From: Burkholderiaceae bacterium
GTDB taxonomy: Bacteria; Pseudomonadota; Gammaproteobacteria; Burkholderiales; Burkholderiaceae_E
Direction of reading: 5' to 3'
Assembly (NCBI GenBank): GCA_027493945.1
Contig: JAOSJU010000001.1
Span: 1,798,001 to 1,862,000, forward strand
DNA: 64,000 nucleotides
The notes under the pieces were generated by a model, which was not told the DNA's origin, made no database searches, and saw only the letters and a list, made by a program, of their open reading frames with translations. This document shows positions 32,274 through 42,592 of this stretch, piece after piece; position 1 is the first letter of the stretch, and each line of letters starts with the position of its first letter. The translations under genes were made by a program, and so were the position numbers.

Positions 32274-33313
32274 AGTTCCTCTGGCCGACGATGCTCTGGC
32301 TGCTGCTCGCAGTGCCGCTGCTGGTCGCCGCCTACGCGTGGCTGCTGCGCCGGCGCAAGCGCACGGCGCTGCGCTATCCGGGCCTGGCGATCGTGCGCGA
32401 GGCGATCGGCCCCGGCCAGGCCGTGCGGCGCCACCTGCCGCCGGCGCTGTTCCTGCTCGCTCTCACCGCGATGCTCGTCGCGATCGCGCGGCCGACCGCG
32501 GTGGTGACGCTGCCGGCGCAGTACGAGACGGTGATCCTGGCCATGGACGTATCGGGCAGCATGCGCGCGACCGACGTCGAGCCGACGCGGCTGGCCGCGG
32601 CGCAGGCCGCAGCGCGCGCATTCGTCGCCGAGCAGCCCGGCAGCGCGCGCATCGGCGTGGTCGCCTTCGGCGGCAGTGCGACGCTGGTGCAGCCGCCGAC
32701 GCACAGCCGCGACGACGTCGTCGCCGCGATCGATCGCTTCGAACTGCAGCGCGGCACCGCGGTGGGCAACGGCATCCTGGTCTCGCTGAAGACGATCTTT
32801 CCCGGCCAGGAGTTCGAGCTGCCCGCGCAGGGTGCGCAACGCGCGCGCCGCAGCGCGTCGGGCGAGGCGAAGCGGGGCACTGCCGCACCTGCATCGCAGG
32901 AGTCTTCCGAGGCGGGCTCGTACGCGTCGGCGGTCATCGTGCTGCTGTCGGACGGGCAGACCACCACCGGCCCCGATCCGATCGATGCGGCGCGGCTGGC
33001 CGCCGAGCGCGGCGTGCGCATCTACACGGTGGGGATCGGCACGCCGAACGGCGAGATCCTGGTGGGCGACGGCTGGTCGATGCGCGTGCGCCTGGACGAG
33101 GAGGCGCTGCAGGACATCGCGCTGGTAACGCGCGGCGACTATTTCTACGCCGGCACCGCGGCCGAACTGAAGAACATCTACGCGACGATGAGCTCGAAGA
33201 TGGTGCTCGAGAAGCGCGAGAGCGAGATCACCGCGCTGTTCTCCGCCGCGGCCGCGCTGGCGGCCGTGCTTGCGGCGCTGCTGTCGATGCTCTGGTTCAA
33301 CCGCATTCTCTAG
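32270..33313 (+). CDS. BatA-like membrane protein with von Willebrand factor A domain
   Basis: 347-aa membrane-anchored VWA protein. It has two N-terminal helices (LWLLLAVPLLVAAYAWLL and LPPALFLLALTAMLVAIA), a periplasmic or cytoplasmic VWA domain with the MIDAS motif DVSGS at residues 93-97, and a C-terminal helix (LAAVLAALLSMLWF). A Ser/Ala/Gly-rich insert of about 40 residues splits the VWA domain. It starts at GTG 32270, overlapping the DUF58 stop. Together with MoxR and DUF58 it forms a Bat-like module. Confidence 0.88.
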   Translation: MKFLWPTMLWLLLAVPLLVAAYAWLLRRRKRTALRYPGLAIVREAIGPGQAVRRHLPPALFLLALTAMLVAIARPTAVVTLPAQYETVILAMDVSGSMRATDVEPTRLAAAQAAARAFVAEQPGSARIGVVAFGGSATLVQPPTHSRDDVVAAIDRFELQRGTAVGNGILVSLKTIFPGQEFELPAQGAQRARRSASGEAKRGTAAPASQESSEAGSYASAVIVLLSDGQTTTGPDPIDAARLAAERGVRIYTVGIGTPNGEILVGDGWSMRVRLDEEALQDIALVTRGDYFYAGTAAELKNIYATMSSKMVLEKRESEITALFSAAAALAAVLAALLSMLWFNRIL

Positions 33314-33319
33314 CGCGGC

Positions 33320-33772
33320 CTACCAGCCCCAGGTCAGGCGCCGCGCCATCCAGCCGACCAGGCCGCTCTCGCTGCGGATCCGGATCCAGTCGCCGCGACG
33401 CCCGAGCGTGCGCAACACCTCGCCGTAGCCGGCCTTGCCGACGACGCGGCTGCGCGTGCCGGGCGCGCTGCGGATGTTGGCGACCTTCGCCTTCACGACC
33501 ACGTGGGGCTTGCGGTCGGTCAGCGAACGGTGGACCCAGCCCTCGTCGCTCTCGAAGTCGCGCACCCGCAGCCACTGCCCCTTGCGCGCCAGCACTTCGA
33601 GCGGATAGCCGAGCCCCAGGATCCGGGCGACCTCGTGCCGGGTGCCGGGACCGGAGCGCAGATTGACGTCGGGACGGGCGATGCTGACCATTTCGCGCGC
33701 CTGAACGGCCTGCATGAGCATGAGCATCAGGAGCGCAAGAACGAAGGCTGGCAATCGTCGTGTCCCGGTCAT
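33320..33772 (-). CDS. Secreted protein with two bacterial SH3 domains
   Basis: 150-aa periplasmic or surface protein. The signal peptide is about 25 residues (ending MQAVQA-R). Two SH3b repeats follow, each with the RSGPGTR or RSAPGTR hallmark (VNLRSGPGTRHEVARI and ANIRSAPGTRSRVVGK). Such domains often bind peptidoglycan. ATG 33772 has a good GAGGAG site a few bases upstream. A G-quadruplex-type repeat lies about 45-65 bp upstream. Confidence 0.83.
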   Translation of the reverse strand: MTGTRRLPAFVLALLMLMLMQAVQAREMVSIARPDVNLRSGPGTRHEVARILGLGYPLEVLARKGQWLRVRDFESDEGWVHRSLTDRKPHVVVKAKVANIRSAPGTRSRVVGKAGYGEVLRTLGRRGDWIRIRSESGLVGWMARRLTWGW

Positions 33773-33818
33773 CCCATCTCCTCGTAGAGCGGTGAAGTGG
33801 ACGACCCTGCTCCCTGCC

Positions 33819-33836
33819 GGGTCGGGTCGGGTCGGG
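33819..33836 (+). other. Canonical G-quadruplex motif, four GGG runs
   Basis: GGG at 33819-33821, 33824-33826, 33829-33831 and 33834-33836, separated by identical TC dinucleotides (a CGGGT tandem repeat). It lies between the SrkA-like gene and the SH3-protein gene, upstream of the latter. It could fold on the plus strand, or be a simple slippage repeat. Confidence 0.6.
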
Positions 33837-33913
33837 TCGATTCTAGTGCGCATCCGCGGCGAGGGTCGGCGCCTGCGCCGCATCGGGATCGGCGGCGCAC
33901 GCCTGGGGCCCGT

Positions 33914-34903
33914 TCACGCGACGAGCGCCGGCTCCTGCATCGCCGCCACCTGCTCGCGAAGCTCGAGCACCCGGTCCTGCCAGTAGCGCTGCGTGCCGAA
34001 CCACGGAAACGCCGCCGGGAACGCCGGATCGTCCCAGCGCCGCGCGATCCACGCCGAGTAGTGGATCAGCCGCAGCGTGCGCAACGGCTCGATCAGCGGC
34101 AGCTCGCGCCGGTCGAGTTCGGCGAAGTCCTCGTAGCCCGCCAGCGCGTCGCAGAGCTGCCGCGTCATCGACGCGCGGTCGCCCGACAGCAGCATCCACA
34201 GGTCCTGCACCGCCGGTCCGTTGCGCGCGTCGTCGAAGTCGACGAAGTGCGGGCCGTCGTCGGTCCACAGCACGTTGCCCGCGTGACAGTCGCCATGCAG
34301 CTTCTGGATGCGCACCCCGGCTGCGCGATCGAAGGCCCGGCGCACCGCGTCGATCGCCCGGTCGACGATGCTGGTCCACGCCGGCAGCAGGTCGGGCGGC
34401 ACGAGCCGGTGCGCGAGAAGCCAGTCGCGCGGCTCGACGCCGAAGCTCTCGGCGTCGAGTGCCGGCCGGTGCGCGAAGCACGCCACCGCTCCGACCGCGT
34501 GAATGCGGCCGATGAAGCGGCCGATCCGCTCCAGCGTGGCCGGGTCGTCGAGCTCGGGCGCGCGCCCGCCGCGTCGCGGATAGACCGCGAAGCGATAGCC
34601 GTCGTACTCGGCCAGCGTCGCACGCGAGTCGCCGAGCAGCAGCGGCGCGACCACCGGAATCTCGCGCTCGGCGAGCTCGGCGACAAACTCGTGCTCCTCG
34701 AGGATCTGCGGCACGCTCCAGCGCCCCGGCCGGTAGAACTTCGCCACCACCGTGCGCTCGTCCTCCAGGCTCACCTGGTAGACGCGGTTCTCGTAGCTGT
34801 TCAGCGCGAGGAAGCGCCCATCGCCGCGCAAGCCGACCGACTCCAGCGCATCGAGCAGGCAGTCGGGAGTGAGCCGCGCGAAGGGCGCTTCGTGGTCGGG
34901 CAT
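33914..34903 (-). CDS. srkA: SrkA-like stress-response kinase
   Basis: 329-aa protein-kinase-like/APH-fold protein of the YihE/RdoA (SrkA) family. Key parts are the N-terminal ALNSYENRVYQVSLED glycine-poor loop, the catalytic HGDCHAGNVLW loop and the metal-binding DFDDARNGPAVQDLW segment. E. coli SrkA counters stress-induced death and is often linked to DsbA. Here it stands alone, with its ATG (34901-34903) directly beside a 119-bp inverted repeat arm. Confidence 0.88.
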   Translation of the reverse strand: MPDHEAPFARLTPDCLLDALESVGLRGDGRFLALNSYENRVYQVSLEDERTVVAKFYRPGRWSVPQILEEHEFVAELAEREIPVVAPLLLGDSRATLAEYDGYRFAVYPRRGGRAPELDDPATLERIGRFIGRIHAVGAVACFAHRPALDAESFGVEPRDWLLAHRLVPPDLLPAWTSIVDRAIDAVRRAFDRAAGVRIQKLHGDCHAGNVLWTDDGPHFVDFDDARNGPAVQDLWMLLSGDRASMTRQLCDALAGYEDFAELDRRELPLIEPLRTLRLIHYSAWIARRWDDPAFPAAFPWFGTQRYWQDRVLELREQVAAMQEPALVA

Positions 34904-34904
34904 C

Positions 34905-35272
34905 GGCGGATTCTAGCTGCGAGCGAGGCCGGCGGCCCGCGCGACGCACGGGGCCCGCGCCCGCGCACGGGGCCCCGTTGGCGAAGCCCGCCGCCAGCGC
35001 CTCCGGTTGGCGGCGCGTAGGCGTTGGCGCGGGAGCGAAGCGGAGACCGGACGCGCGCAGCGCGAGTCGGCCCCTGTCTGAGGGAGCGAAGCGACCGAGT
35101 TGGGGCCGACGCTCCGGGCTCCGCGTGAGCGACCAAGCGTTTCCGTAGGACAGCGCCTTCGCGCCGCCAACCGGAGGCGCTGGCGGCGGGCTTCGCCAAC
35201 GGGGCCCCGTGCGCGGGCGCGGGCCCCGTGCGTCGCGCGGGCTGCCGGCCTCGCTCGCAGCTAGAATCCGCC
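34905..35272. repeat. 368-bp element with 119-bp near-perfect inverted repeat arms
   Basis: Fills the whole gap between the divergent srkA and ald genes. The left arm, 34905-35023, matches the reverse complement of the right arm, 35154-35272, at 117 of 119 positions; the two mismatches are near 34933 and 35018. The 130-bp centre is not palindromic overall but contains a 9-bp stem (GTCGGCCCC / GGGGCCGAC) and two copies of GGGAGCGAAGCG. No clear target duplication and no protein gene are visible. It could be a MITE-like element, a cruciform regulatory region, or an assembly fold-back. Confidence 0.9.
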
Positions 35273-35291
35273 CACGTAGCCGGAGCGAGCC

Positions 35292-36413
35292 ATGAAGGTA
35301 GGGGTGCCGAAGGAGATCAAGGTCCACGAGTATCGCGTCGGCCTGACGCCCGAGTCGGTGCGCGAATACGTGCACCATGGCCACGAAGCCCTGGTGGAGA
35401 CCCTCGCCGGCGCGGCGATCGGCGCCGGCGACGACGCCTACCGGCAGGCCGGCGCGACGGTGCTGGCCGACGCGCGCGCGATCTACGACGCCGCCGAGCT
35501 GATCGTCAAGGTGAAGGAGCCGCAGGCGGCCGAGATCGCGATGCTGCGGCCGCGGCACCTGCTGTTCGCCTACCTTCATCTCGCGCCCGATCCGCAGCTG
35601 GCCCGCGGCCTGCTCGAATCGGGCTGCACCGCGATCGCCTACGAGACCGTGGCCGAGAGCGACGGCACGCTGCCGCTGCTCGCGCCGATGAGCGAAGTCG
35701 CCGGGCGGCTGTCGATCACGGTCGCCGGCCAGCTGCTGATGCGCGACGCCGGCGGCCCCGGACTGCTGCTGGGCGGCGTCACCGGCGTCACGCCGGCACG
35801 CGTGCTGGTGCTCGGCGCCGGCGTGGTCGGCGTGCAGGCCGCGCGGATGGCCGCGGGCGCCGGGGCCGAGGTGAGCGTGGTCGATCGTTCGCTCGCGAAG
35901 CTGCGCGCGCTCGACGCGCAATTGCCCGGGCGCATCCGCACGCGGCCGTCCACGCGCGCCGCGATCGAGGAGGAGATCGCCGCCGCCGACGTGGTGATCG
36001 GCGCGGTGCTGGTCGCCGGCGCGAGCACGCCGCGCCTGGTCACGCGCGCGATGCTGCGCACGATGAAGCCGCGCTCGGTGATGGTCGACGTGTCGATCGA
36101 CCAGGGCGGCTGCTTCGAGACCTCGCGCCCGACCACGCATGCCGAGCCGACCTACGAGGTCGACGGCATCGTTCACTATTGCGTCGCGAACATGCCGGGC
36201 GCGGTGCCGCGCACTTCGAGCCACGCGCTGAACCTGGCGACGCTGCCCTACGGGCTGGCGCTGGCAGACCGGGGAATCGACGCGCTGCGGTCGGACCCGA
36301 CGCTGCGCGCCGGGCTCAACGTGCGGGCCGGACATGTCACCCACTCGATGGTGGCGCAGGCGCTGGGCCTGCCGTTCGTCGACCCGGCGATCGCGCTGCA
36401 GCGGGCGGCCTGA
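35292..36413 (+). CDS. ald: Alanine dehydrogenase
   Basis: 373-aa NAD-dependent enzyme interconverting L-alanine with pyruvate and ammonia. It starts MKVGVPKEIKVHEYRVGLTP with a GGAG site 7 bp upstream. The catalytic Lys75 (IVKVKEP) and His96 (AYLHLAPD) sit at the family's canonical positions, and the nucleotide-binding LVLGAGVVGVQAARMA lies mid-protein. The end of the inverted-repeat element is only 19 bp upstream of the start, so the promoter must overlap it. Confidence 0.95.
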   Translation: MKVGVPKEIKVHEYRVGLTPESVREYVHHGHEALVETLAGAAIGAGDDAYRQAGATVLADARAIYDAAELIVKVKEPQAAEIAMLRPRHLLFAYLHLAPDPQLARGLLESGCTAIAYETVAESDGTLPLLAPMSEVAGRLSITVAGQLLMRDAGGPGLLLGGVTGVTPARVLVLGAGVVGVQAARMAAGAGAEVSVVDRSLAKLRALDAQLPGRIRTRPSTRAAIEEEIAAADVVIGAVLVAGASTPRLVTRAMLRTMKPRSVMVDVSIDQGGCFETSRPTTHAEPTYEVDGIVHYCVANMPGAVPRTSSHALNLATLPYGLALADRGIDALRSDPTLRAGLNVRAGHVTHSMVAQALGLPFVDPAIALQRAA

Positions 36414-36440
36414 GCCGCCCCGGCGGGCGGCTCGGGTCGG

Positions 36441-36731
36441 TCAGCCGAACTTGTACAGCACCCCGTAGCCGCCGCGCGGATACGACCATTCGACGTTGTC
36501 GAACTCGCTGCAAAGCAGCCGGCAGGTGCCGCATTCGAGGCAGCCGTCGGTGGACAGGACCACGCTGCCGTCCTCGGTCTTCGTGTAGCAGCCGGCCGGG
36601 CAGCACCAGGTGCACGACGGGGTCTCGCACTTGTCGCGGCAGATCTCCGGCGTTTTGATCGCGATGTGCGCGCGGCCCTCGTCGACCCGGTAGCGGTTCT
36701 CGAACAGCTTCTCTTCGACCTTGACCGTCAT
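36441..36731 (-). CDS. fixX: FixX-like ferredoxin of the electron-transfer complex
   Basis: 96-aa ferredoxin-like protein that passes electrons between FixAB and FixC. Cys-rich segments are CRDKCETPSCTWCCPAGC and CLECGTCRLLC. Its ATG at 36731 overlaps the corrected FixC stop as ATGA, matching the fixC-fixX order. Ends with YPRGGYGVLYKFG, typical of FixX/YdiT proteins. Confidence 0.92.
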   Translation of the reverse strand: MTVKVEEKLFENRYRVDEGRAHIAIKTPEICRDKCETPSCTWCCPAGCYTKTEDGSVVLSTDGCLECGTCRLLCSEFDNVEWSYPRGGYGVLYKFG

Positions 36732-38027
36732 CGCAATGCCCTCATCAGCTTGATCGCGTCGCCGACCAAAGCCGAAGCGCGAGCGCCCCGCCACGAAGTC
36801 GCGCTTGATCTCTTTTTCCTTGGTGAGCTTGTCGACGCCGTCGACCTTCAGCATCGTGTGCGCGGCGCGCGTGAGCAGCTCCGGATAGGTGGTGAGGAAC
36901 TGCCGGTTGCCGTGCAGGATCTCGGGCACGTCGCGGTATTTCTTCAGGTCCTTCATCACGAAGCTCTGCTCGAGCGCGCTGCGGTAGCTCTTCAGGTTCG
37001 CCGCGGTGCAGGCCTTGCCTTCGTCGCGCAGCCGGATGATCGTCTCGGCCGCCATTTTCCCGGTGGTCATCGCCGGGTTCGAGCCTTCGCGGTGCACCGA
37101 GTTGACGAACCCGCCCGAGTCGCCGCAGATCACCCATCCGTCGCCGTGCACCGTCGGGATCGCGTTGTAGCCACCCTCGGGAATCAGGTGCGCCGAGTAT
37201 TCCTTGACCTCCGATCCGGCGATCAACGGTCTGATCGACGGGTGGCTCTTCAGCTCCCCGAGCAGCTGATAGGGACTCACCCCGGTCGACTTGAAGTCCT
37301 CGACCATGCAGCCGATGCCCAGCGAAACCGACTCCTTGTTCGTGTACAGGAACCCGGTGCCGACCATGCCCCGGGTGATCTTGCCGAACATCTCGATCAC
37401 CACGCCGTCGTTGCCCGAGATGTTGAAGCGCTCCTCGATCGTCTGCTTCGGCAGGAAGTGCATTTCCTTGACCGCCAGCGCGACGTCATGCGCCTTCACC
37501 CGCGGCCTCAGGCCCGCCTTCGTCGCGACCAGCGAATTCACGCCGTCGGCCAGCACCACCACGTCGGCGAAGATGTCGCCGTTGGCGCGATCGGTGCGCA
37601 CGCCGACGACCCGCTCGCCGTTCTTCAGCAGGTCGACCACGGTGGTCTCGCAGATCAGCAGCGCGCCGGCGTCCTGCGCCTTGCCCGACAGCCACTTGTC
37701 CATGTTGGCGCGGATCACCGTGTAGCGGGTCGGCTGCTCGTCGGCATCGGCCGTGCCGCGGAAGTGCGACCCGACGTGCGAGCGCTCGTCCATCAGCCAC
37801 ATCCGCTGCTCGAGCACCGCGCGCTCGAACGGCGCCTGGCGGCGGCAGTTCGGGATCACCGCCTCGAGCGCCTCGGCGTACATGATCGCGCCCTGCACGT
37901 TCTTCGAGCCCGGATACTCGCCGCGCTCGAGCTGCAGCACGCTCATTCCGGCCTTGGCCATCAGGTAGGCGGCGGTGTTGCCCGAAGGCCCCGCGCCCAC
38001 CACGATCGCGTCGAATTTCTCGGCCAT
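36728..38027 (-). CDS. fixC: FixC-like electron-transfer flavoprotein:quinone oxidoreductase (one frameshift)
   Basis: FAD protein of 432 aa that passes electrons from the FixAB flavoprotein to quinone (and in bifurcating forms to ferredoxin). It starts MAEKFDAIVVGAGPSGNTAA with the FAD-binding glycine motif. Near its end an extra A at 36768-36770 shifts the frame into the ferredoxin gene; removing it restores RFGLVGDAIKLMRALR and a TGA that overlaps the fixX start. Without this correction the sequence would read as a false FixC-FixX fusion. Confidence 0.92.
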
Positions 38028-38043
38028 CGGTCGCTCCTTTTCG

Positions 38044-39135
38044 TCAGGCGGCCACGCGGCGGCCGAGCCGCTCGCGCAGCGCCTCGGTGAGCGCCGGCAG
38101 GATCTGCAGCGCGTCGCCAATCACCGCATAGGTGGCGAAGTCCATGATCGGCGCGTTCGGGTCGCTGTTGATCGCGACGATCACGTCCGAGCCCTCGACG
38201 CCCACCCGATGCTGGATCGCCCCGGAAATGCCGGCCGCGATGTACAGCTTCGGGCGGATCGTCTTGCCGGTCTGGCCGATCTGCCGATCGGCGCTCACCC
38301 AGCCGGCCTGCGCCACCGGCCGCGAGCCGCCGTAGTCGCCGCCCAGCAGCTCGGCCAGCTCGCGCACCAGCCGGAAGTTCTCGGGCTTGCCCAGGCCGCG
38401 GCCGCCGGCAACGACCACGTCGGCGTAGGCCAGCTGCGCCTTGTCGGCGTCGGCGTCGGGGATGTACGACAGGATCTTCGTGATCACGTCGTCCTCGGCG
38501 AGCGCGACGCGCTCCTCGACCAGCCGGCCGGTGCGCTGCGGGTCGCGCTTCGGCATCGCCATCACGCGCGGACGCACCGTGGCCATCTGCGGCCGATACT
38601 CGAGCGTGTGGATCGTGCACAGCAGCGTGCCGCCGAAGGTCGGGCGCGTGGCGGCGAGGCTGCGCGTCTCGTCGTCGATGCGCAGCTCGGTACAGTCGGC
38701 CGTGAGCCCGGTGCGCAGCGTGGTGGCCACGGCGCCCGCGAGGTCGCGGCCCAGCGTGGTCGCCCCCAGCAGCAGGATCTCGGGCTTGTTGCGCTCGACC
38801 AGTTCGGTGAGCGCCCGGGTGTACGGATCGGTGCGATAGTGCGCGAGCACCGCATCGCGCACGACGTGCACCGCGTCGGCGCCGTGGCGAAACGCCTCGG
38901 CACAGGCCTGCGCGGTCGCCGGGTCGTCGGGCCCCATGACCACGCCCGACAGCGGCACGCCCAGGTGGTCGGCCAGCTTGCGCCCTTCGCCAAGCAGCTC
39001 CCAGGACACCGGATGCACGCGGCCGCGCTCGAGCTCGACGAACACCCACACGCCACGCCAGGCGCCGAGGTCGCCGCCGTCGGCGCGTCGCGGAGCGGCG
39101 GCCGAAGGCGCCGCGGCCTGATCGTCGCCGCTCAT
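38044..39135 (-). CDS. fixB: FixB, electron-transfer flavoprotein alpha subunit
   Basis: 363-aa ETF alpha-type subunit. The C-terminal FAD domain contains the signature [20 protein letters not shown] and [16 protein letters not shown]. An N-terminal extension of about 30 Ala/Arg-rich residues precedes [11 protein letters not shown]. Its start (39135) overlaps the fixA stop by 4 bp. Works with FixA as a heterodimer accepting electrons from NADH. Confidence 0.93.
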   Translation of the reverse strand: MSGDDQAAAPSAAAPRRADGGDLGAWRGVWVFVELERGRVHPVSWELLGEGRKLADHLGVPLSGVVMGPDDPATAQACAEAFRHGADAVHVVRDAVLAHYRTDPYTRALTELVERNKPEILLLGATTLGRDLAGAVATTLRTGLTADCTELRIDDETRSLAATRPTFGGTLLCTIHTLEYRPQMATVRPRVMAMPKRDPQRTGRLVEERVALAEDDVITKILSYIPDADADKAQLAYADVVVAGGRGLGKPENFRLVRELAELLGGDYGGSRPVAQAGWVSADRQIGQTGKTIRPKLYIAAGISGAIQHRVGVEGSDVIVAINSDPNAPIMDFATYAVIGDALQILPALTEALRERLGRRVAA

Positions 39136-39974
39136 CGGCCGATCTCCTCTTCGAGTTGCGGATGCTTCGTGAACACCTTCGCCAGCAGCGCGTCGACGGC
39201 CTCGCGCGCCGGCTTGTCGCGTGCGTCGACCACCTCGGCCTTGTTGGCGCGCGGCGGCGGAGCGAACACCTTCTTGACGACGGTGGGCGAGCCCTCGAGC
39301 CCGCAGCGCGCCACCTCGGGGATGCCGGCCGCCTTGTGGTCCCACTCGATCGGCTGGTAGCGCGCGGCGCGGAACATCGCGTCCATGTCGGCGAAGCGGA
39401 TCGTGTTGGCGCCCTCCATCATCGTGACCAGGCACGGCAGCTTCGTCTTCATCACCTGCACCCCGCCCTCGGCGCGCCGGTGCACCACGATCTCGCGCGC
39501 CTGCGGGTCGAGATGCTCGATGCGCGACACGTAGGTGAGCTGCTGCAGCCCGAGCCGGCGCGCGATGCCCGGGCCGACCTGCGCGGTGTCGCCGTCGATC
39601 GTCTGCTTGCCGCAGAACACCATGTCGACCGGCTGCCCGGCGCCGATCGTGCGGATCGCCGACGACAGCGCATACGAGGTCGCGAGCGTGTCCGAACCGG
39701 CGAACACGCGGTCGGTGATCAGGATCGCATCGTCGGCGCCGAACGAGATGCACTTCTTCAGCGCCTCGACCGCCATCTTCGGGCCCATGCTGAGCACGGT
39801 GACCCGCGCGCCGAAGCGGTCCTTGATGCGCAGCGCCTCCTCGAGCGACACGAGGTCGTACGGATTGACGACCGCCGGCACGCCCTGCCGCATGATCGTG
39901 TTGGTGACGGGGTGGACCCGTATCTGGCTCGAATCGGGCACCTGCTTGACGCAGACCACGATGTGCATGACCAT
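39132..39974 (-). CDS. fixA: FixA, electron-transfer flavoprotein beta subunit
   Basis: 280-aa ETF beta-type subunit starting [20 protein letters not shown]. It has the AMP/FAD-binding features of bifurcating ETFs, including [20 protein letters not shown]. First gene of fixABCX. The family supplies low-potential electrons for nitrogenase in diazotrophs or for other reductions; no nif genes are in this window. An FNR-type box lies about 100 bp upstream. Confidence 0.93.
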   Translation of the reverse strand: MVMHIVVCVKQVPDSSQIRVHPVTNTIMRQGVPAVVNPYDLVSLEEALRIKDRFGARVTVLSMGPKMAVEALKKCISFGADDAILITDRVFAGSDTLATSYALSSAIRTIGAGQPVDMVFCGKQTIDGDTAQVGPGIARRLGLQQLTYVSRIEHLDPQAREIVVHRRAEGGVQVMKTKLPCLVTMMEGANTIRFADMDAMFRAARYQPIEWDHKAAGIPEVARCGLEGSPTVVKKVFAPPPRANKAEVVDARDKPAREAVDALLAKVFTKHPQLEEEIGR

Positions 39975-40071
39975 GCCGCGACTCCGGTATTTCGGTACCG
40001 TTTTACCATTATCGACTCGCGGCCCGCAAGGGGTGCGCGACCCCCTTTCGGGCTACCCCGCCCAAACTCGC

Positions 40072-40085
40072 TTGATCTGAATCAA
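40072..40085. promoter_or_regulatory. Perfect FNR/ANR-type box
   Basis: TTGATctgaATCAA, an exact match to the FNR half-site consensus (TTGAT-N4-ATCAA), in the 178-bp divergent gap between fixA and ettA. It is about 98 bp from the fixA start and 68 bp from the ettA start. It would link fixABCX, ettA or both to oxygen limitation. Confidence 0.7.
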
Positions 40086-40102
40086 GCGGCGCACGCGGCA
40101 GG

Positions 40103-40108
40103 CATAAT
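40103..40108 (+). promoter_or_regulatory. Candidate -10 of ettA
   Basis: CATAAT, one change from TATAAT, 17 bp after the FNR-type box and about 45 bp before the ettA start. This spacing puts the box over the -35 region, 5 bp closer than in class II activation, so repression is as likely as activation. Confidence 0.4.
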
Positions 40109-40152
40109 CGGGGCCCGGCTCCTGCCTCCCGATCGTTCCGCAACGTTTTCTC

Positions 40153-41828
<1,676 letters not shown>

Positions 41829-41834
41829 GGTCGC

Positions 41835-41860
41835 GCGGCGGCGCGCCGAGGCGCCGCCGC
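41835..41860 (+). terminator. GC-rich hairpin downstream of ettA
   Basis: Perfect 9-bp stem GCGGCGGCG / CGCCGCCGC with an 8-base loop, starting 7 bp after the ettA stop. No U-run follows, so intrinsic termination is uncertain. Confidence 0.4.
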
Positions 41861-41913
41861 GGCCGAGGTTGCGGACCCCGACGCGCTATCCTCGCGGTCT
41901 GAGTGCTGTGGCC

Positions 41914-42592
41914 ATGAGAGTGCTTCTCGTCGAGGATGACCGGATGATCGGGCAGGCGGTGCAGACCGCGCTGCGGCAGGACGGCTATGCGGCCGACTGG
42001 GTGCGCGACGCCGAATCCGCCGATACCGCGCTCACCACCGCGAGCTTCGACCTGGTGCTGCTCGACCTGGGCCTGCCGGGGCGCGACGGAGTCTCGCTGC
42101 TGCGAGCGATGCGCGGGCGCCACGACGCGACGCCGGTGCTGATCGTCACTGCGCGCGACGAGGTTCAGGACCGCGTGGGCGGGCTGGACGCCGGCGCCGA
42201 CGACTACCTCGTCAAGCCCTTCGACCTCGACGAACTCGGCGCGCGGATGCGCGCGCTGCTGCGTCGCAGTGCCGGCCGCGGCGAGTCGGTGTTCGAGCAT
42301 CGCGGCGTGCGCATCGACCCGGCCACGCGCGAAGTCACGCGCGACGGCGAGTCGGTCACGCTGTCGCCGCGCGAGTTCGCCGTGCTCGGAGGCGCTGGTG
42401 CTGCGCCCCGGCGCAGTGCTGTCGCGCGCGCAGCTCGAAGACCGTCTCTACGGCTGGGGCGAGTCGGTCGAGAGCAACGCGGTCGAGGTCTACATCCATG
42501 GCCTGCGCCGCAAGCTCGGCCACGACTTCGTGCAGAACGTGCGCGGCGTCGGATACTTCGTTCCCAAGGACGAATCGCAGGGCACGGGATGA
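41914..42592 (+). CDS. OmpR-family response regulator, QseB/PmrA-like (one frameshift)
   Basis: DNA-binding response regulator of 225 aa. It starts MRVLLVEDDRMIGQAVQTAL, with phospho-acceptor Asp51 (LVLLDLGLPG) and Lys in YLVKPFD. The C-terminal winged helix (AVLSRAQLEDRLYGW, VYIHGLRRKLG) is in a second frame: one extra G at 42388-42389 must be removed to join FAVL to EALVLRPG. Its stop overlaps the sensor kinase start (ATGA at 42589-42592), so they form a two-component operon. Confidence 0.9.

Noticed and set aside
34905..35272. Integron attC site or intrinsic terminator as explanation of the long palindrome
   Set aside because: Arms of 119 bp are far longer and more perfect than attC stems, no core sites or cassette context are seen, and neither flanking gene ends there.
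36441..38120. Apparent FixC-FixX fusion protein
   Set aside because: Caused by one extra base at 36768-36770; the corrected fixC ends with a TGA overlapping the fixX start.
39975..40152. Sigma54 (-24/-12) promoter or NifA site upstream of fixA
   Set aside because: No GG-N10-GC pattern with proper flanks and no TGT-N10-ACA were found; the FNR-type box is the only clear signal.
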